A stretch of 47,893 nucleotides of DNA from Nafulsella turpanensis ZLM-10 (GTDB lineage Bacteria; Bacteroidota; Bacteroidia; Cytophagales; Cyclobacteriaceae), in contig NZ_ANNU01000062.1 of the NCBI RefSeq assembly GCF_000346615.1, positions 1-47,893 of the forward strand. The letters are read 5' to 3'. The notes below the pieces were generated by a model. The model saw only the letters and a program-made list of their open reading frames with translations. It ran no database searches and was not told where the DNA came from. Both the position numbers and the translations under genes were made by a program. Below are positions 27,026 to 35,091 of this stretch, in pieces; position 1 is the first letter of the stretch; each line of letters starts with the position of its first letter.

Positions 27026-27134
27026 ATTACAGAACTGGGATTTCCGGAAGTTGGGCTGGATGGCAGTATTCCCGAAGAAGGAGAAAGGAGCTGAGCTGTT
27101 CGTATTTCTTTCTAAATTTTCGTAAAATTCCTGC

Positions 27135-28082
27135 ATGGAAGAAAATCAGGAGGGAAAGGTGCTTTCTAGGATTGCCCCTACACCTAGTGGATATCTGCAT
27201 GTAGGAAATGCGTTTTCCTTTGTGCTTACCTGGCTTATTACTCGAAAGTCAGGAGGAAAACTGCTGTTACGGATTGATGATAATGATGCCACAAGGTCGA
27301 GGCCAGCGTATATAGAAGATATATTTTACACCCTGGACTGGCTGGGTATTGACTATGAGCTGGGGCCTGAGGGGCCGGATGATTTCCGAAAGCACTATTC
27401 CCAGCATCACCGGCTACCGCTTTACCAGCAGCTTCTGGAGGGGCTAAAGAGCCGGCCAGGGCTGGTGTATGCCTGTACCTGCAGCCGTAAGCAAATTCTT
27501 GAAAAATCCATAAATGGGGTTTATCCGGGTACCTGTCGACCTCCTTCACCATCGGCTCCTCAAAAGCCAGCGGCTTTGCGCATTCATGTTCCTGAAGAGA
27601 CCCTTATTGCTTACCGGGACAGGTGGACTCAACAGGAGAAGCATGTCTTTCTGGGAAAGGAAATGGGCGATTTTGTGATTCGCCGTAAAGACCAATTGCC
27701 GGCTTACCAGATAGCTTCCCTGGCCGATGATTTACACTTTGGCGTAAACCTGATAGTAAGGGGGCAGGATTTACACCTCTCCACGGCTGCACAGCTGTAC
27801 CTGGCGCAGTGCTTATCTGTTAGTGATTCTCCTCTTGCCCAGGCGGCAAAAGGGTTTGAAGGGATATCTTTTGTGCATCATTCACTTATGCTGGATGAGA
27901 AAGGGCAAAAGCTTTCAAAATCTAAAGGAGCGGCTGCCATTGCCGAACTCCGAAAAGCAGGTAAAAGCCCTCTTCAGGTGTACCGCCAGGTGGCTCATTT
28001 TGCAGGAATTCCTCTGGAAGCAGCTACCTCACTGGAAAGTCTGTTATCGCATTTTCATTTTCCACCATTTCAGGGTAAATAA
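27135..28082 (+). CDS. gluQ: GluQ-type glutamyl-tRNA(Asp) queuosine synthetase
   Basis: At 315 residues this is the length of GluQRS, far shorter than GltX. It has a class I catalytic core with 'APTPSGYLHVGNA' (HIGH-type motif) and 'GQKLSKSKG' (KMSKS-type). A zinc site C114-x-C116 ... Y130-x3-C134 matches the family. The C-terminal anticodon-binding domain of GltX is absent. GluQRS joins glutamate to queuosine in the anticodon of tRNA-Asp. It is 109 bp after the efflux operon and may have its own promoter; 363 bp without a gene follow. Confidence 0.9.
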   Translation: MEENQEGKVLSRIAPTPSGYLHVGNAFSFVLTWLITRKSGGKLLLRIDDNDATRSRPAYIEDIFYTLDWLGIDYELGPEGPDDFRKHYSQHHRLPLYQQLLEGLKSRPGLVYACTCSRKQILEKSINGVYPGTCRPPSPSAPQKPAALRIHVPEETLIAYRDRWTQQEKHVFLGKEMGDFVIRRKDQLPAYQIASLADDLHFGVNLIVRGQDLHLSTAAQLYLAQCLSVSDSPLAQAAKGFEGISFVHHSLMLDEKGQKLSKSKGAAAIAELRKAGKSPLQVYRQVAHFAGIPLEAATSLESLLSHFHFPPFQGK

Positions 28083-28257
28083 GCAATCTTTTCCCTCCTA
28101 AGATTAATTTTTCACTTCTTATGCAACTATGGGGAGTAAAAAGGCATCTTAAGGAAGAACCACAAAAAAATTTGGGAAATAATGTAATTTTTTCTGCTTC
28201 AAAGAGTCTAATAACTGAAACCGGGTAGAAAGAAAAGAGGAGTATGGAACAAGGTGG

Positions 28258-28293
28258 TGTGCGGTTCTGGACAAAAGTGTCCGATTTTGAACA
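28258..28293 (+). promoter_or_regulatory. Second pair of 16-bp dyads sharing the NtrC-regulator consensus
   Basis: TGTGCGGTTCTGGACA (28258-28273) and TGTCCGATTTTGAACA (28278-28293) both fit TGTNCG-N4-YGRACA, the pattern of the pair at 21241-21276. The start-to-start spacing is again exactly 20 bp, and the right half-sites follow the same order (GGACA then GAACA). The downstream dyad starts 69 bp before the promoter at 28347. Confidence 0.72.
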
Positions 28294-28346
28294 TCCCGGG
28301 TTTGCCTAATGGTCCTTTAATCGCCTGAGAGGGCGAAAAGCAGTTT

Positions 28347-28362
28347 TGGCATATAAATTGGA
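28347..28362 (+). promoter_or_regulatory. Sigma-54-type promoter of the 28446 gene
   Basis: TGGCATATAAATTGGA shares with the 21340 promoter the TGGCAY-N5-TTGGA form, including the unusual GG in place of the -12 GC. The predicted start is near 28374, leaving a leader of about 70 bases before the ATG at 28446. Confidence 0.65.
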
Positions 28363-28445
28363 TTAGGGACAATAGTTCAGGAGGAGATGACAAAGGGCGG
28401 AGAGGAGTTTGAACGGAATCAGGTTAATCTTTAAAATTTACACAG

Positions 28446-28718
28446 ATGCGTTTACTTTTAAAAATCCCGGCATTCAACTCGAGTAAAACCATTGGCACGC
28501 TGGTGGTCGCTTTATGGCTTGCCTTACTTTTTAGCAGCTTAACCAGCCGGGAGGAACAAAGTGTGCCAGTAACCCAAAAGGCAAAGTTAGGCTTCATTTT
28601 ACCCGTTATTTCCCCCTTAATTCACCAGCAAGCACCAAACCATGAGGCAACGGAAGTACAGGTTCATTCGTGGCAACTCTGTTTGCCTTATTTTCACCGG
28701 GCAGTATTAGAGTTTTAA
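28446..28718 (+). CDS. Small predicted membrane protein of unknown function
   Basis: A 90-residue frame with an ATG start. Residues 1-14 are basic, residues 15-33 form one hydrophobic helix ('TIGTLVVALWLALLFSSL'), and the rest is a His/Gln-rich soluble or extracytoplasmic tail with a single Cys. I recognise no family, and the length alone would not prove it real. The support is context: a sigma-54-type promoter with two enhancer dyads upstream and a strong terminator at 28858 downstream define a transcript of about 500 bases with this as its main frame. Being under the same dyads as the efflux operon, it may help in the same envelope response. It could also be a regulatory RNA instead. Confidence 0.45.
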   Translation: MRLLLKIPAFNSSKTIGTLVVALWLALLFSSLTSREEQSVPVTQKAKLGFILPVISPLIHQQAPNHEATEVQVHSWQLCLPYFHRAVLEF

Positions 28719-28857
28719 AAGAGATTTAGTGCTGGGACTTTTGGCGCTAATAATTCCTGTTTTCCATCAGCCTCAAAATAGTGCTTTGCCTAACTTTTTC
28801 CACCAGGTTCATCTAAGAGATTTGCCAGATAGAGGCAAAATGTATAGGGGGCGAAAG

Positions 28858-28893
28858 AAAAAAGCGGCACTCCTTCCAGATGCGCCGCTTTTT
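28858..28893. terminator. Bidirectional intrinsic terminator between convergent genes
   Basis: A stem AAAAAGCGGC / GCCGCTTTTT encloses a 15-base loop, with A-run on the left and T-run on the right, so it can stop transcription from both sides (the 28446 gene and the 28913 gene). Confidence 0.85.
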
Positions 28894-28912
28894 AAATTTT
28901 GTTTGGGGTTAG

Positions 28913-29425
28913 TTAAAGATGGCCTGGAACAAAGCGTAGCGAAAAAGCTACATCATCGAACCAGAGGCTACCGTCATTGATGAGATTAAGCATAGGTTTC
29001 CAGTCGACTGCTGCAGTAAAAGGAATGAAAGAGAAGGTATATTCCAGACCTAGTATCAGGTCAATGCCACCTATCACAACCTTTTCGTGCCTGTCGAACC
29101 AGGGATTATTGCTTTTGTAATTGTTCTCGTAGTTCCAGTAGCCAGCATGTCCCCCAATTCCGCCGTAATAGTTCAAACCTTTTGCATTAAACAGTCTCGC
29201 ATGCTTTTCATAGAGGCCGGTAAATAAAAAGCCACCCCAGAGCGGAGAGAGGATTCCTTCAATGGCGGCCTGCGGCCCGACAAATTGTTTAATGGTAAGT
29301 CCGTAGCCAGGTCCGCCCCGGATACCTATACCAGTTTTATAATCCTGTGCCCAGACAGGGTTCGCCAGCAGAAACAATAAAAGAAATGAAACTGCTAATG
29401 TAATTTTTTTAAATACTGCACTCAT
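28913..29425 (-). CDS. Small outer-membrane beta-barrel-like protein
   Basis: A 170-residue protein from the ATG at 29425, chosen because the signal peptide (basic start, long hydrophobic core, ending VWAQ) begins there; a longer frame to 29515 adds 30 residues with no signal character and runs into the next gene. The mature part is Gly/aromatic rich with alternating strands ('GIGIRGGPGYGLTIKQF', 'LNYYGGIGGHAGYW', 'VDWKPMLNLI') and ends in an aromatic-rich strand ('VAFSLRFV'), as in porin-family proteins of Bacteroidota. Function unknown. It follows the 29509 membrane-protein gene by about 85 bp on the same strand. Confidence 0.8.
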   Translation of the reverse strand: MSAVFKKITLAVSFLLLFLLANPVWAQDYKTGIGIRGGPGYGLTIKQFVGPQAAIEGILSPLWGGFLFTGLYEKHARLFNAKGLNYYGGIGGHAGYWNYENNYKSNNPWFDRHEKVVIGGIDLILGLEYTFSFIPFTAAVDWKPMLNLINDGSLWFDDVAFSLRFVPGHL

Positions 29426-29508
29426 ATTAAATCCAATCCTGTAAGATAAAGATAAACAGCAGGTATTTGTTTGAAAGAATGACCTGCTTCTACGCCAGGG
29501 AGATTGCT

Positions 29509-29967
29509 TTACCAACGGAATAAGCGCTCAGTTTCTCCCCATGGAATGCGGCTCAACAGCAAGATAAAGGCAATAGTATAGAAAATAGCCGTTAGTTTAT
29601 GCTTACGAACATCATCTATTGCTTTCTTTGCTTTGCTTCGGCCCACCTGTGCTACAATAACTGCAATAACATTGACCAGGATATGTTCAACAGCCCAGAA
29701 TCGTAAATCAGCATTTCCCATGGCAGCACCAAAATCATTGAAAGCGGCTTCTACAATAGGGCTCAGGAAGATGTAAAGGATAAGGCCAATGAGCAGGTTC
29801 AGGTGTAAAGTGCCCATGAAGGCACCTGAAATGCCATTATCGCCTTTGGTGTAGGGTTTATTGCCAAACCAGCCGGCATAGGCTTTTATAATGGCAATGA
29901 TGCCAAGCACAAGGATAATCCAGCGGATCCAGGAATGGAGGGTGAGAAAAATGTCGTATGCGTTCAT
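29509..29967 (-). CDS. Four-helix integral membrane protein, conserved hypothetical
   Basis: A 152-residue protein with four hydrophobic helices (about 13-30, 50-70, 88-108 and 128-142). It contains His residues at the membrane face ('LHSWIRWIIL', 'GTLHLNLLIGLILYIF', 'WAVEHILVNVIAVIV'). Proteins with this pattern in Bacteroidota are sometimes labelled cytochrome b-like because of these His positions, but I see no complete haem-ligand set that would prove it. Possibly co-transcribed with the barrel gene at 28913. Confidence 0.75.
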   Translation of the reverse strand: MNAYDIFLTLHSWIRWIILVLGIIAIIKAYAGWFGNKPYTKGDNGISGAFMGTLHLNLLIGLILYIFLSPIVEAAFNDFGAAMGNADLRFWAVEHILVNVIAVIVAQVGRSKAKKAIDDVRKHKLTAIFYTIAFILLLSRIPWGETERLFRW

Positions 29968-30107
29968 AGTTCTTTGGTTTTAGCGTTAAAGCTAACAGCT
30001 TTTCTTTTCTTATGATAATATCTGGCGCAAAAACAGCGATTTTTCTGATTGCTTAAAACAATTTCCCTACAGCTCTTTTCTTTAAGAAACACTAAACGAA
30101 AATAATT

Positions 30108-30566
30108 ATGTGGCAGGAAATTATAAAAAATGCAAAAGACGCTTTAAGCGGAGACTTAAAAAATAAAGCTGATTTAAATGACCAGCAGGCTAAAGAGTCT
30201 GTTGAGCTGGCAGGAGAAAGCACCAAGGAGGTGCTCACAGAAGAGGCAAAAAAGGGAAATATTCAGCAAATTACAGATTTGTTCAGCGGTAGAAAACCTT
30301 CTTCGAGTGATAATCCGCTGGTGCAGAAGATTGGAAGCCAGCTGGTTGGTAAGCTGGTGAACCAGCTTGGCCTTAGTAAGGATACGGCCACTACAGTAGA
30401 GAGAACGGTGGTTCCTTATCTGCTCGATTTGCTTAATAAAAAGAGTGGGGGAACCGGAAACAGCCCAAGTGCACAGCATATTCTTTCCATGCTTGGTGGC
30501 GCTGATATATTGAGTGGAGGTATACAGGATAAAATAAAGAAAGGCCTTGGGGGCTTCTTTAAATAA
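30108..30566 (+). CDS. Hypothetical DUF937-like helical protein
   Basis: A 152-residue soluble protein with no signal peptide. Residues 1-65 are charged helices; residues 75-152 have the leucine/glycine pattern 'VQKIGSQLVGKLVNQLGLSKDTATTVERTVVPYLLDLLNKK', followed by 'ILSMLGGADILSGGIQDKIKKGLGGFF', close to DUF937-type proteins. Their function is unknown. The gene stands alone between a divergent membrane protein and a strong terminator 28 bp after the stop. Confidence 0.78.
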   Translation: MWQEIIKNAKDALSGDLKNKADLNDQQAKESVELAGESTKEVLTEEAKKGNIQQITDLFSGRKPSSSDNPLVQKIGSQLVGKLVNQLGLSKDTATTVERTVVPYLLDLLNKKSGGTGNSPSAQHILSMLGGADILSGGIQDKIKKGLGGFFK

Positions 30567-30593
30567 AATACAACTGACAGTTGCCGGTTTCAG

Positions 30594-30634
30594 GAAGAAG
30601 AGTCCGAGGCACCAGCCCGGACTCTTCTTCTTTT
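30594..30634. terminator. Strong bidirectional terminator
   Basis: A perfect 13-bp stem (30594-30606 with 30618-30630) with an 11-base loop and a TTTT run on the right. It separates the convergent genes at 30108 and 30643. Confidence 0.9.
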
Positions 30635-30642
30635 AAAAAGGT

Positions 30643-31116
30643 TTAAGGCTCTGTATCCAGTAATGTTCTAAGCGAATACCTGGTGCCGCTTTTTGTTACC
30701 TCCATAAAATTAAGGGATAGTTCATCGCCTGCTTCGAAAGTGCCCTCAAAAGTTTTTAGCTGGCTTCCTCCGCCAGTACTAACGTGGAGGGTATAGTGGG
30801 TGGCTTTACTAATTTTAAAGGCATCGATCTGCAGGATATAAGTGCCATCTGCATAAAAGCTTTTGAGCGCTGTTTCCTCAAAATCGTACCAGGCCGACTC
30901 CCCCGCAGTATCATGACCTATCAGGAGAAAGAGGTCCAGGTCTGCTTCTTCTATGGCTTTTTCGGGTGTTGAGCCTGTGTTCCACTCCAGCCGGAATTTA
31001 AGTCCGGCATCGGATTCCATTACATTTTCGGGTAAGGGTAATTCTTCCTCCGGCTTGCAGGAGAGAATGGCAACAGACAAAAAGGCCAGGAGGCAAAAAG
31101 GTAAAATTTTCTTCAT
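30643..31116 (-). CDS. Hypothetical lipoprotein
   Basis: A 157-residue protein with a signal peptide and lipobox (AILSC, Cys20), so it should be anchored in the membrane. The mature part looks like a single beta-sandwich ('LKFRLEWNTG' with D-x-D-L-F-L, then paired strands 'GTYILQIDAF' and 'THYTLHVSTG'), recalling small secreted pre-peptidase/YfaP-like domains that start 'L.W.....DLDL'. No enzyme motif is seen. It is the only gene on its transcript. Confidence 0.8.
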   Translation of the reverse strand: MKKILPFCLLAFLSVAILSCKPEEELPLPENVMESDAGLKFRLEWNTGSTPEKAIEEADLDLFLLIGHDTAGESAWYDFEETALKSFYADGTYILQIDAFKISKATHYTLHVSTGGGSQLKTFEGTFEAGDELSLNFMEVTKSGTRYSLRTLLDTEP

Positions 31117-31624
31117 ATGGTAAAGAGGCAGGAGTTTCTCCTCACTAATTTAAGGGCCTCGGCGGGAGTTGCAAAAATGTTTAAAGGAGGGATATGTGCG
31201 TTTAAAAGGCGGATTGGTAAAAATGCCCCCGGTTTTTACAGCAGAGCCCATTCTTTATTAAAGATGGCGCCTCCTCCTTTGCTCAGAAAGCTGCCCTGTT
31301 TAGCCTTTGGAAATAGCTTATCCTGTTGATGAAGTAAAGATAATGGTGCCTGAAAAGAAGGCCTGCTCATCTGTTCTTTTCTAAAATCACAGGATTAAAA
31401 TGAGCAAGAAAAGGATTATAAGGGCGGTGGAGAGGTTTTTGTTTCTTTTTAGCAGGTTTAGAAAGGAGCCTTTACTATGGTAGAGAGACAATAGTAAATA
31501 AAATTAAAGTAGTGGGTAAAAAGGGGGCTCCGGAAATGTAGCTCCGAAATAATTAGTGCTGGAGAAGCGAAAAAATTATTACATGGGTGAGAAAGGTCAT
31601 ATACTCTCAATTATTCCGACAAGG
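31117..31624. other. Gap with no supported gene
   Basis: About 510 bp upstream of the lipoprotein gene and downstream of the RRM gene's terminator. I see only short frames without family features (a 70-codon frame at 31117-31329 starts with GTG and lacks signal or domain character). The lipoprotein promoter must lie near 31120-31200, but no clear TAnnTTTG is evident. Confidence 0.6.
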
Positions 31625-31657
31625 CAAAAAAATACCCCGGAAGATATCTTCCGGGGT
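31625..31657 (-). terminator. Terminator of the RRM protein gene
   Basis: A perfect palindrome ACCCCGGAAGAT/ATCTTCCGGGGT (31634-31657) is followed, on the minus strand, by a run of T (plus-strand A at 31625-31632). It lies 8 bp past the stop codon. Confidence 0.9.
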
Positions 31658-31664
31658 TAGTGAT

Positions 31665-31958
31665 TTATTCGTAGCTGTTATAGCTTCTTGCTCTGTTATT
31701 GCTCATGCCGCTTTCTTCTTTCGGACGAGCTTTTTTTACTACAATAGTCCTGCCTCCTAATTCTTTTTCATTCAGGCTATTGATGGCCGCCTGTGCCTCG
31801 TTTTCATTTGGCATTTCTACAAAACCGAATCCTTTTGATTTACCGGTTTCGCGATCCATAATTACTTTAGCGGAGCTAACTTCGCCAAACTCTTCAAATG
31901 CTGCTCTTAGGTCCTCACTTTCTGTCCTAAAGTTTAATTTTGCTACAAAGATGTTCAT
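31665..31958 (-). CDS. RRM-domain RNA-binding protein (cold-shock type)
   Basis: A 97-residue protein made of one RNA-recognition motif: RNP2 'NIFVAKLNF' at the start and RNP1 'SKGFGFVEM' (41-49), followed by a short tail rich in Ser/Asn/Arg/Tyr. Small single-RRM proteins of this type bind single-stranded RNA and in several bacteria rise after cold shock. The gene is on the same strand as, and 213 bp beyond the stop of, a DEAD-box RNA helicase; both remodel RNA and may be used in the same response, though a terminator between them suggests separate transcripts. Confidence 0.93.
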   Translation of the reverse strand: MNIFVAKLNFRTESEDLRAAFEEFGEVSSAKVIMDRETGKSKGFGFVEMPNENEAQAAINSLNEKELGGRTIVVKKARPKEESGMSNNRARSYNSYE

Positions 31959-32118
31959 GATAAAATAAAATAATAAATAATAAGAATTAGAAAAGGGAGA
32001 TTAAGGTGTAGCAATATTTTTCCAGCTAAAAAGTGGCACAAATATTAGCAGGCGAACAATAATACTCTTCTTTCGTAGTAAATTTAAACATTATAAACAG
32101 AAATTCTAATATTCAGAT

Positions 32119-32149
32119 AAAAAAATAAAGCCCCTTAAAGAGAGGCTTA
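32119..32149 (-). terminator. Terminator of the DEAD-box helicase gene
   Basis: On the minus strand a 7-bp stem (AAGCCTC with GGGGCTT, one G-U pair) with loop TTTAAG is followed by a run of T. It is about 22 bp past the stop codon. Confidence 0.65.
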
Positions 32150-32170
32150 AAGGTATTAGATTACAGCTTT

Positions 32171-33568
32171 TCAGGCTTCTCCACCCGCGCTCTTTTCTCC
32201 TCCCCGGGGTTTATAGAACTTCTTTGGTCTGGAGTTTCGGTTTCCTGGCTTTCCACCTTCGCTTCCTCCACTGTTCTGCTTTGCATTTTCCTTTCCACCG
32301 GTTGCCCGTGGGCTGGAATTCCGGCGCCTGTTACTGTTATTTCTGCGATTACCGCCTGAAGAACGCCTGCCATTGGAGGATCCACCCGGGCTCCGTTCGC
32401 CTGCTGGCCGCCACTCAGGCCCCTGGCCAATTTCATCCGGCAGGCCTGGCTTGTCTATTTCAAGGCCGGTCAGCTTTTCAATTCCATAGAAATTACTTTG
32501 TTCCCGGGGAGTCACAAAAGTAATGGCCTCACCGGTGGCCTTTGCCCGGGCCGTACGGCCAACACGGTGTACATAATCTTCTCCATCGTGCGGAACATCG
32601 TAATTAATGACCATGGCCAGGTCAGAAATATCGATACCGCGGCTCATAATATCGGTAGCAACGAGTACTGAAAAGATACCGCTTTTAAACTGCCGGAGTA
32701 CTTCCTCCCGTTCTTTTTGCTCCAGGTCGGAGCTGATGCCGCGGGCCTTTATGCCTCTGCTTCGCAGCCCTTTTTCCACAAGGCGCACACTCGTTTTCCT
32801 GCTCGAAAAAACAATAACACTTTCGGGTTTTTCCTGGAGTAGTATATGCTCCAGGAGAGGCTCTTTCTGGTTTTCGTTCAGCAGGAAAGCTCGCTGGCGA
32901 ACCCCTTCGGCTGTTTTTGAAATGGCAATATTTATTTCTTCCGGGTCGATCAGCACCTTTTTAGCCATTTGCCTGATTTTAGGAGGCATGGTAGCAGAAA
33001 ACATGAGGGTCTGGCGTTCCCTGGGTAGGTGGGATATTATTTTCATGATATCCTCATAAAAGCCCATATCCAGCATTCGGTCGGCTTCATCCAATATCAG
33101 GTGCTGTAGCTGTTCCGTTTTAACGTAGCCCATGTTCAGGTGCTGTATAAGCTTTCCGGGCGTACAAACGATAATATCGGCCCCTGTTTTAAAAGCCTTC
33201 TTTTCTGCTTCAAACTCCGCACCGCTGCCCCCACCATAAACAGGAATGGAGCTAACGCCGGTAAAGTAACCAAAGCCAATAATTTGCTGGTCTATTTGCT
33301 TGGCCAGTTCCCGGGTGGGGGCGATAATGATGGTGTTAAGGCCTCCATGCTTACTTTGCTGGCTGATTTTATGGAGGATGGGCAGCACATAAGCCGCTGT
33401 TTTACCTGTTCCTGTCTGGGCACTGGCAATAAGATCTTTGTTCGCTAAAATGGTAGGAATAGCCTGAATTTGTACAGGAGTTGGTTCTGAAAAGCCCATA
33501 GCGTCGAGGCCTTCCAGTATGGCAGGATCAAGCTGAAAATCGGAAAAAGTAGTGGTGGTTTCGCTCAT
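32171..33568 (-). CDS. RhlE-type DEAD-box RNA helicase with RGG/Asn-rich tail
   Basis: A 465-residue protein from the ATG at 33568; the frame's only longer start is a TTG at 33580, which is unlikely. All core motifs are present: Q motif 'FSEPTPVQIQAIP', motif I AQTGTGKT, Ia PTRELA, II DEAD, III SAT, IV 'VIVFSS', V 'ATDIMSRGID', VI 'HRVGRTARA'. The last 85 or so residues are low-complexity, basic and rich in Gly, Arg, Asn and Ser, likely a non-specific RNA-binding tail that may aid condensate formation. Role: ATP-driven RNA remodelling in ribosome assembly, decay or cold adaptation. Confidence 0.95.
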   Translation of the reverse strand: MSETTTTFSDFQLDPAILEGLDAMGFSEPTPVQIQAIPTILANKDLIASAQTGTGKTAAYVLPILHKISQQSKHGGLNTIIIAPTRELAKQIDQQIIGFGYFTGVSSIPVYGGGSGAEFEAEKKAFKTGADIIVCTPGKLIQHLNMGYVKTEQLQHLILDEADRMLDMGFYEDIMKIISHLPRERQTLMFSATMPPKIRQMAKKVLIDPEEINIAISKTAEGVRQRAFLLNENQKEPLLEHILLQEKPESVIVFSSRKTSVRLVEKGLRSRGIKARGISSDLEQKEREEVLRQFKSGIFSVLVATDIMSRGIDISDLAMVINYDVPHDGEDYVHRVGRTARAKATGEAITFVTPREQSNFYGIEKLTGLEIDKPGLPDEIGQGPEWRPAGERSPGGSSNGRRSSGGNRRNNSNRRRNSSPRATGGKENAKQNSGGSEGGKPGNRNSRPKKFYKPRGGEKSAGGEA

Positions 33569-33682
33569 AAATGCTTGCAATAATTTTTAATTCTGTTTTT
33601 CCTGCCTGTCTATCAAAAATTACCTGAAGCAGGAAATAATTACTGCAATATAACCATTTTTTATTAGATGAATAAGGCTGTT

Positions 33683-34879
33683 TTAATGGAATGGCTGCTC
33701 CCTCTTTTCGGCTCTTTTCCTGATGGGGATATCCTGAGATGAAAAGCCTGCTTCAAGGAGGGGAAATACTTCCTTCACAAAGAGAATACCGGCCAGTAAG
33801 AGGAAAGGCGCCATAAAGCGGCCCAGGAAAGCCGGAAACAGAAAAAACCGGATGATGATGGTAAGAATTATGATGAGCATAAACAGCTCATTGAACGACC
33901 AGTTAAAGAAATTATAGTCTCTGGTCTTTACACGCCTCCATCCGACCATTCCTGCAAACAAAACGATAACCATTAGGGTCATCCTGGTAAAATACCCCTG
34001 GGGAACCAGGTTTTCAGATATTACTTCCAGGTAAGCGGAAGCGCTAAGCGTAGGAGGGTCTGATAATGGGTACAATACCCGATCGATAAAAGCGTGGTGA
34101 AACAGTGTGGTCCACGAAACATCTTCCAGGAAGAGTTGTGGGATGAGGTAAGCAAGGAAAAATATACCCATGCACAGCAGTAATGCTAGGGGAGATACTT
34201 TTTTACTCCACTTGCCCATAAAGGGGAGCAAAAAGAGCAAAAGAATCAGGATAATACTGTCGGGGCGGGTGGCAATCGCCAGAATAAAAAACAGGCTGCT
34301 GCTCCAGAGAGATGTTCTCTCTACAAAGAGGTAGCATCCCAGCAGCAGAAAGAGGGTAGATATGGCATCCGGCGCAGAAGATTTTCCCAGTTCTACAAGA
34401 GGAACACTCACCATGATGAAGATACTGAGCCAGGTACATAGCCAGGGGGAGCGGATAAGCCTGTTTAGCCAATACAGTACCAGCAAAGCAATCAGGAAGT
34501 AGGAAACAAGGGATGGGAGGACGGTAGCAAAAAGGAGGTTGAAACCGCTTTTATAAAATGAAAATACCGATAGCAGGTACAGGGGCTTGATAACGTAAAA
34601 AGCCAGTTGCTCATTGAAGGACTCCGGATTCTGCCAAAGGTGCTTCCTGTATGCCGTGCCGGTACTCAGCTCGGTGAATTGATCAGGGGAAAGGGATTCT
34701 TCTGCTAACTGGTAGGTATTCTCATGAATCTGGCCCACATCAGACTTTCCATCCATTTTCTGGACTATGGCCATATAGGCCAGCATATCCATGTTGTAAA
34801 ATGGCTCTACCCCTATGTATAAGGTAAAAACAAACATGAATACCGTGTAGAAACTATAGAGGAAGGTCTTTTTTTTCAT
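33683..34879 (-). CDS. Polytopic membrane protein, GT-C glycosyltransferase-like
   Basis: A 398-residue protein with about ten membrane helices. After the first helix an extracytoplasmic loop with 'EPFYNMDMLAYM' carries an acidic pair in the position where GT-C enzymes keep a catalytic Asp. A cytoplasmic or re-entrant 'ATRPDSI' motif matches the 'TRP(D/E)S' motif in another polytopic protein at 43115. These features suggest a lipid-sugar dependent glycosyltransferase or a related membrane protein of unknown activity. It marks the right-hand start of the surface-glycan locus and lies 213 bp past the sulfotransferase gene on the same strand. Confidence 0.75.
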   Translation of the reverse strand: MKKKTFLYSFYTVFMFVFTLYIGVEPFYNMDMLAYMAIVQKMDGKSDVGQIHENTYQLAEESLSPDQFTELSTGTAYRKHLWQNPESFNEQLAFYVIKPLYLLSVFSFYKSGFNLLFATVLPSLVSYFLIALLVLYWLNRLIRSPWLCTWLSIFIMVSVPLVELGKSSAPDAISTLFLLLGCYLFVERTSLWSSSLFFILAIATRPDSIILILLLFLLPFMGKWSKKVSPLALLLCMGIFFLAYLIPQLFLEDVSWTTLFHHAFIDRVLYPLSDPPTLSASAYLEVISENLVPQGYFTRMTLMVIVLFAGMVGWRRVKTRDYNFFNWSFNELFMLIIILTIIIRFFLFPAFLGRFMAPFLLLAGILFVKEVFPLLEAGFSSQDIPIRKRAEKREQPFH

Positions 34880-35005
34880 TTCCGGAGATAGAACAAATGA
34901 GAAAGGAGAAGGATGGCTGGAAATAAATGCTTTACCGACTCTTATTGCCCTCTGGTATACCTTTTAAAGATTGAAGGAAATCTGGGAAGCGGTTTTCAAA
35001 ATTAA

Positions 35006-35043
35006 GAATGGGTAGGGTATCTTGTTGAACCTTCTACCCATTC
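35006..35043 (-). terminator. Probable terminator after the sulfotransferase gene
   Basis: A 10-bp perfect stem (GAATGGGTAG with CTACCCATTC) with an 18-base loop. On the minus strand it is followed by TTAATTTT, a modest U-tract; on the plus strand it is followed by eight A. Confidence 0.5.
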
Positions 35044-35091
35044 AAAAAAAATGATAAAATTCCCCACTAAAAAAGGGACCCTGCTCATCGT

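Larger units (their letters stand above)
28083..28445 (+). other. Gene-free control region before the 28446 gene
   Basis: This 363-bp stretch contains two enhancer-type dyads (28258-28293), a sigma-54-type promoter (28347-28362) and a possible 15-codon leader reading frame (ATG 28387 to TAA 28434) preceded directly by GAGGAG. I see no terminator hairpin for the upstream GluQ gene and no larger frame. Confidence 0.6.

Noticed and set aside
28729-28980. 83-codon frame after the small membrane protein
   Set aside because: GTG start, and it runs through the strong terminator at 28858 into the convergent barrel gene.
32607-33059. 150-codon frame on the plus strand
   Set aside because: Antisense to the DEAD-box helicase core; all conserved motifs are on the minus strand.
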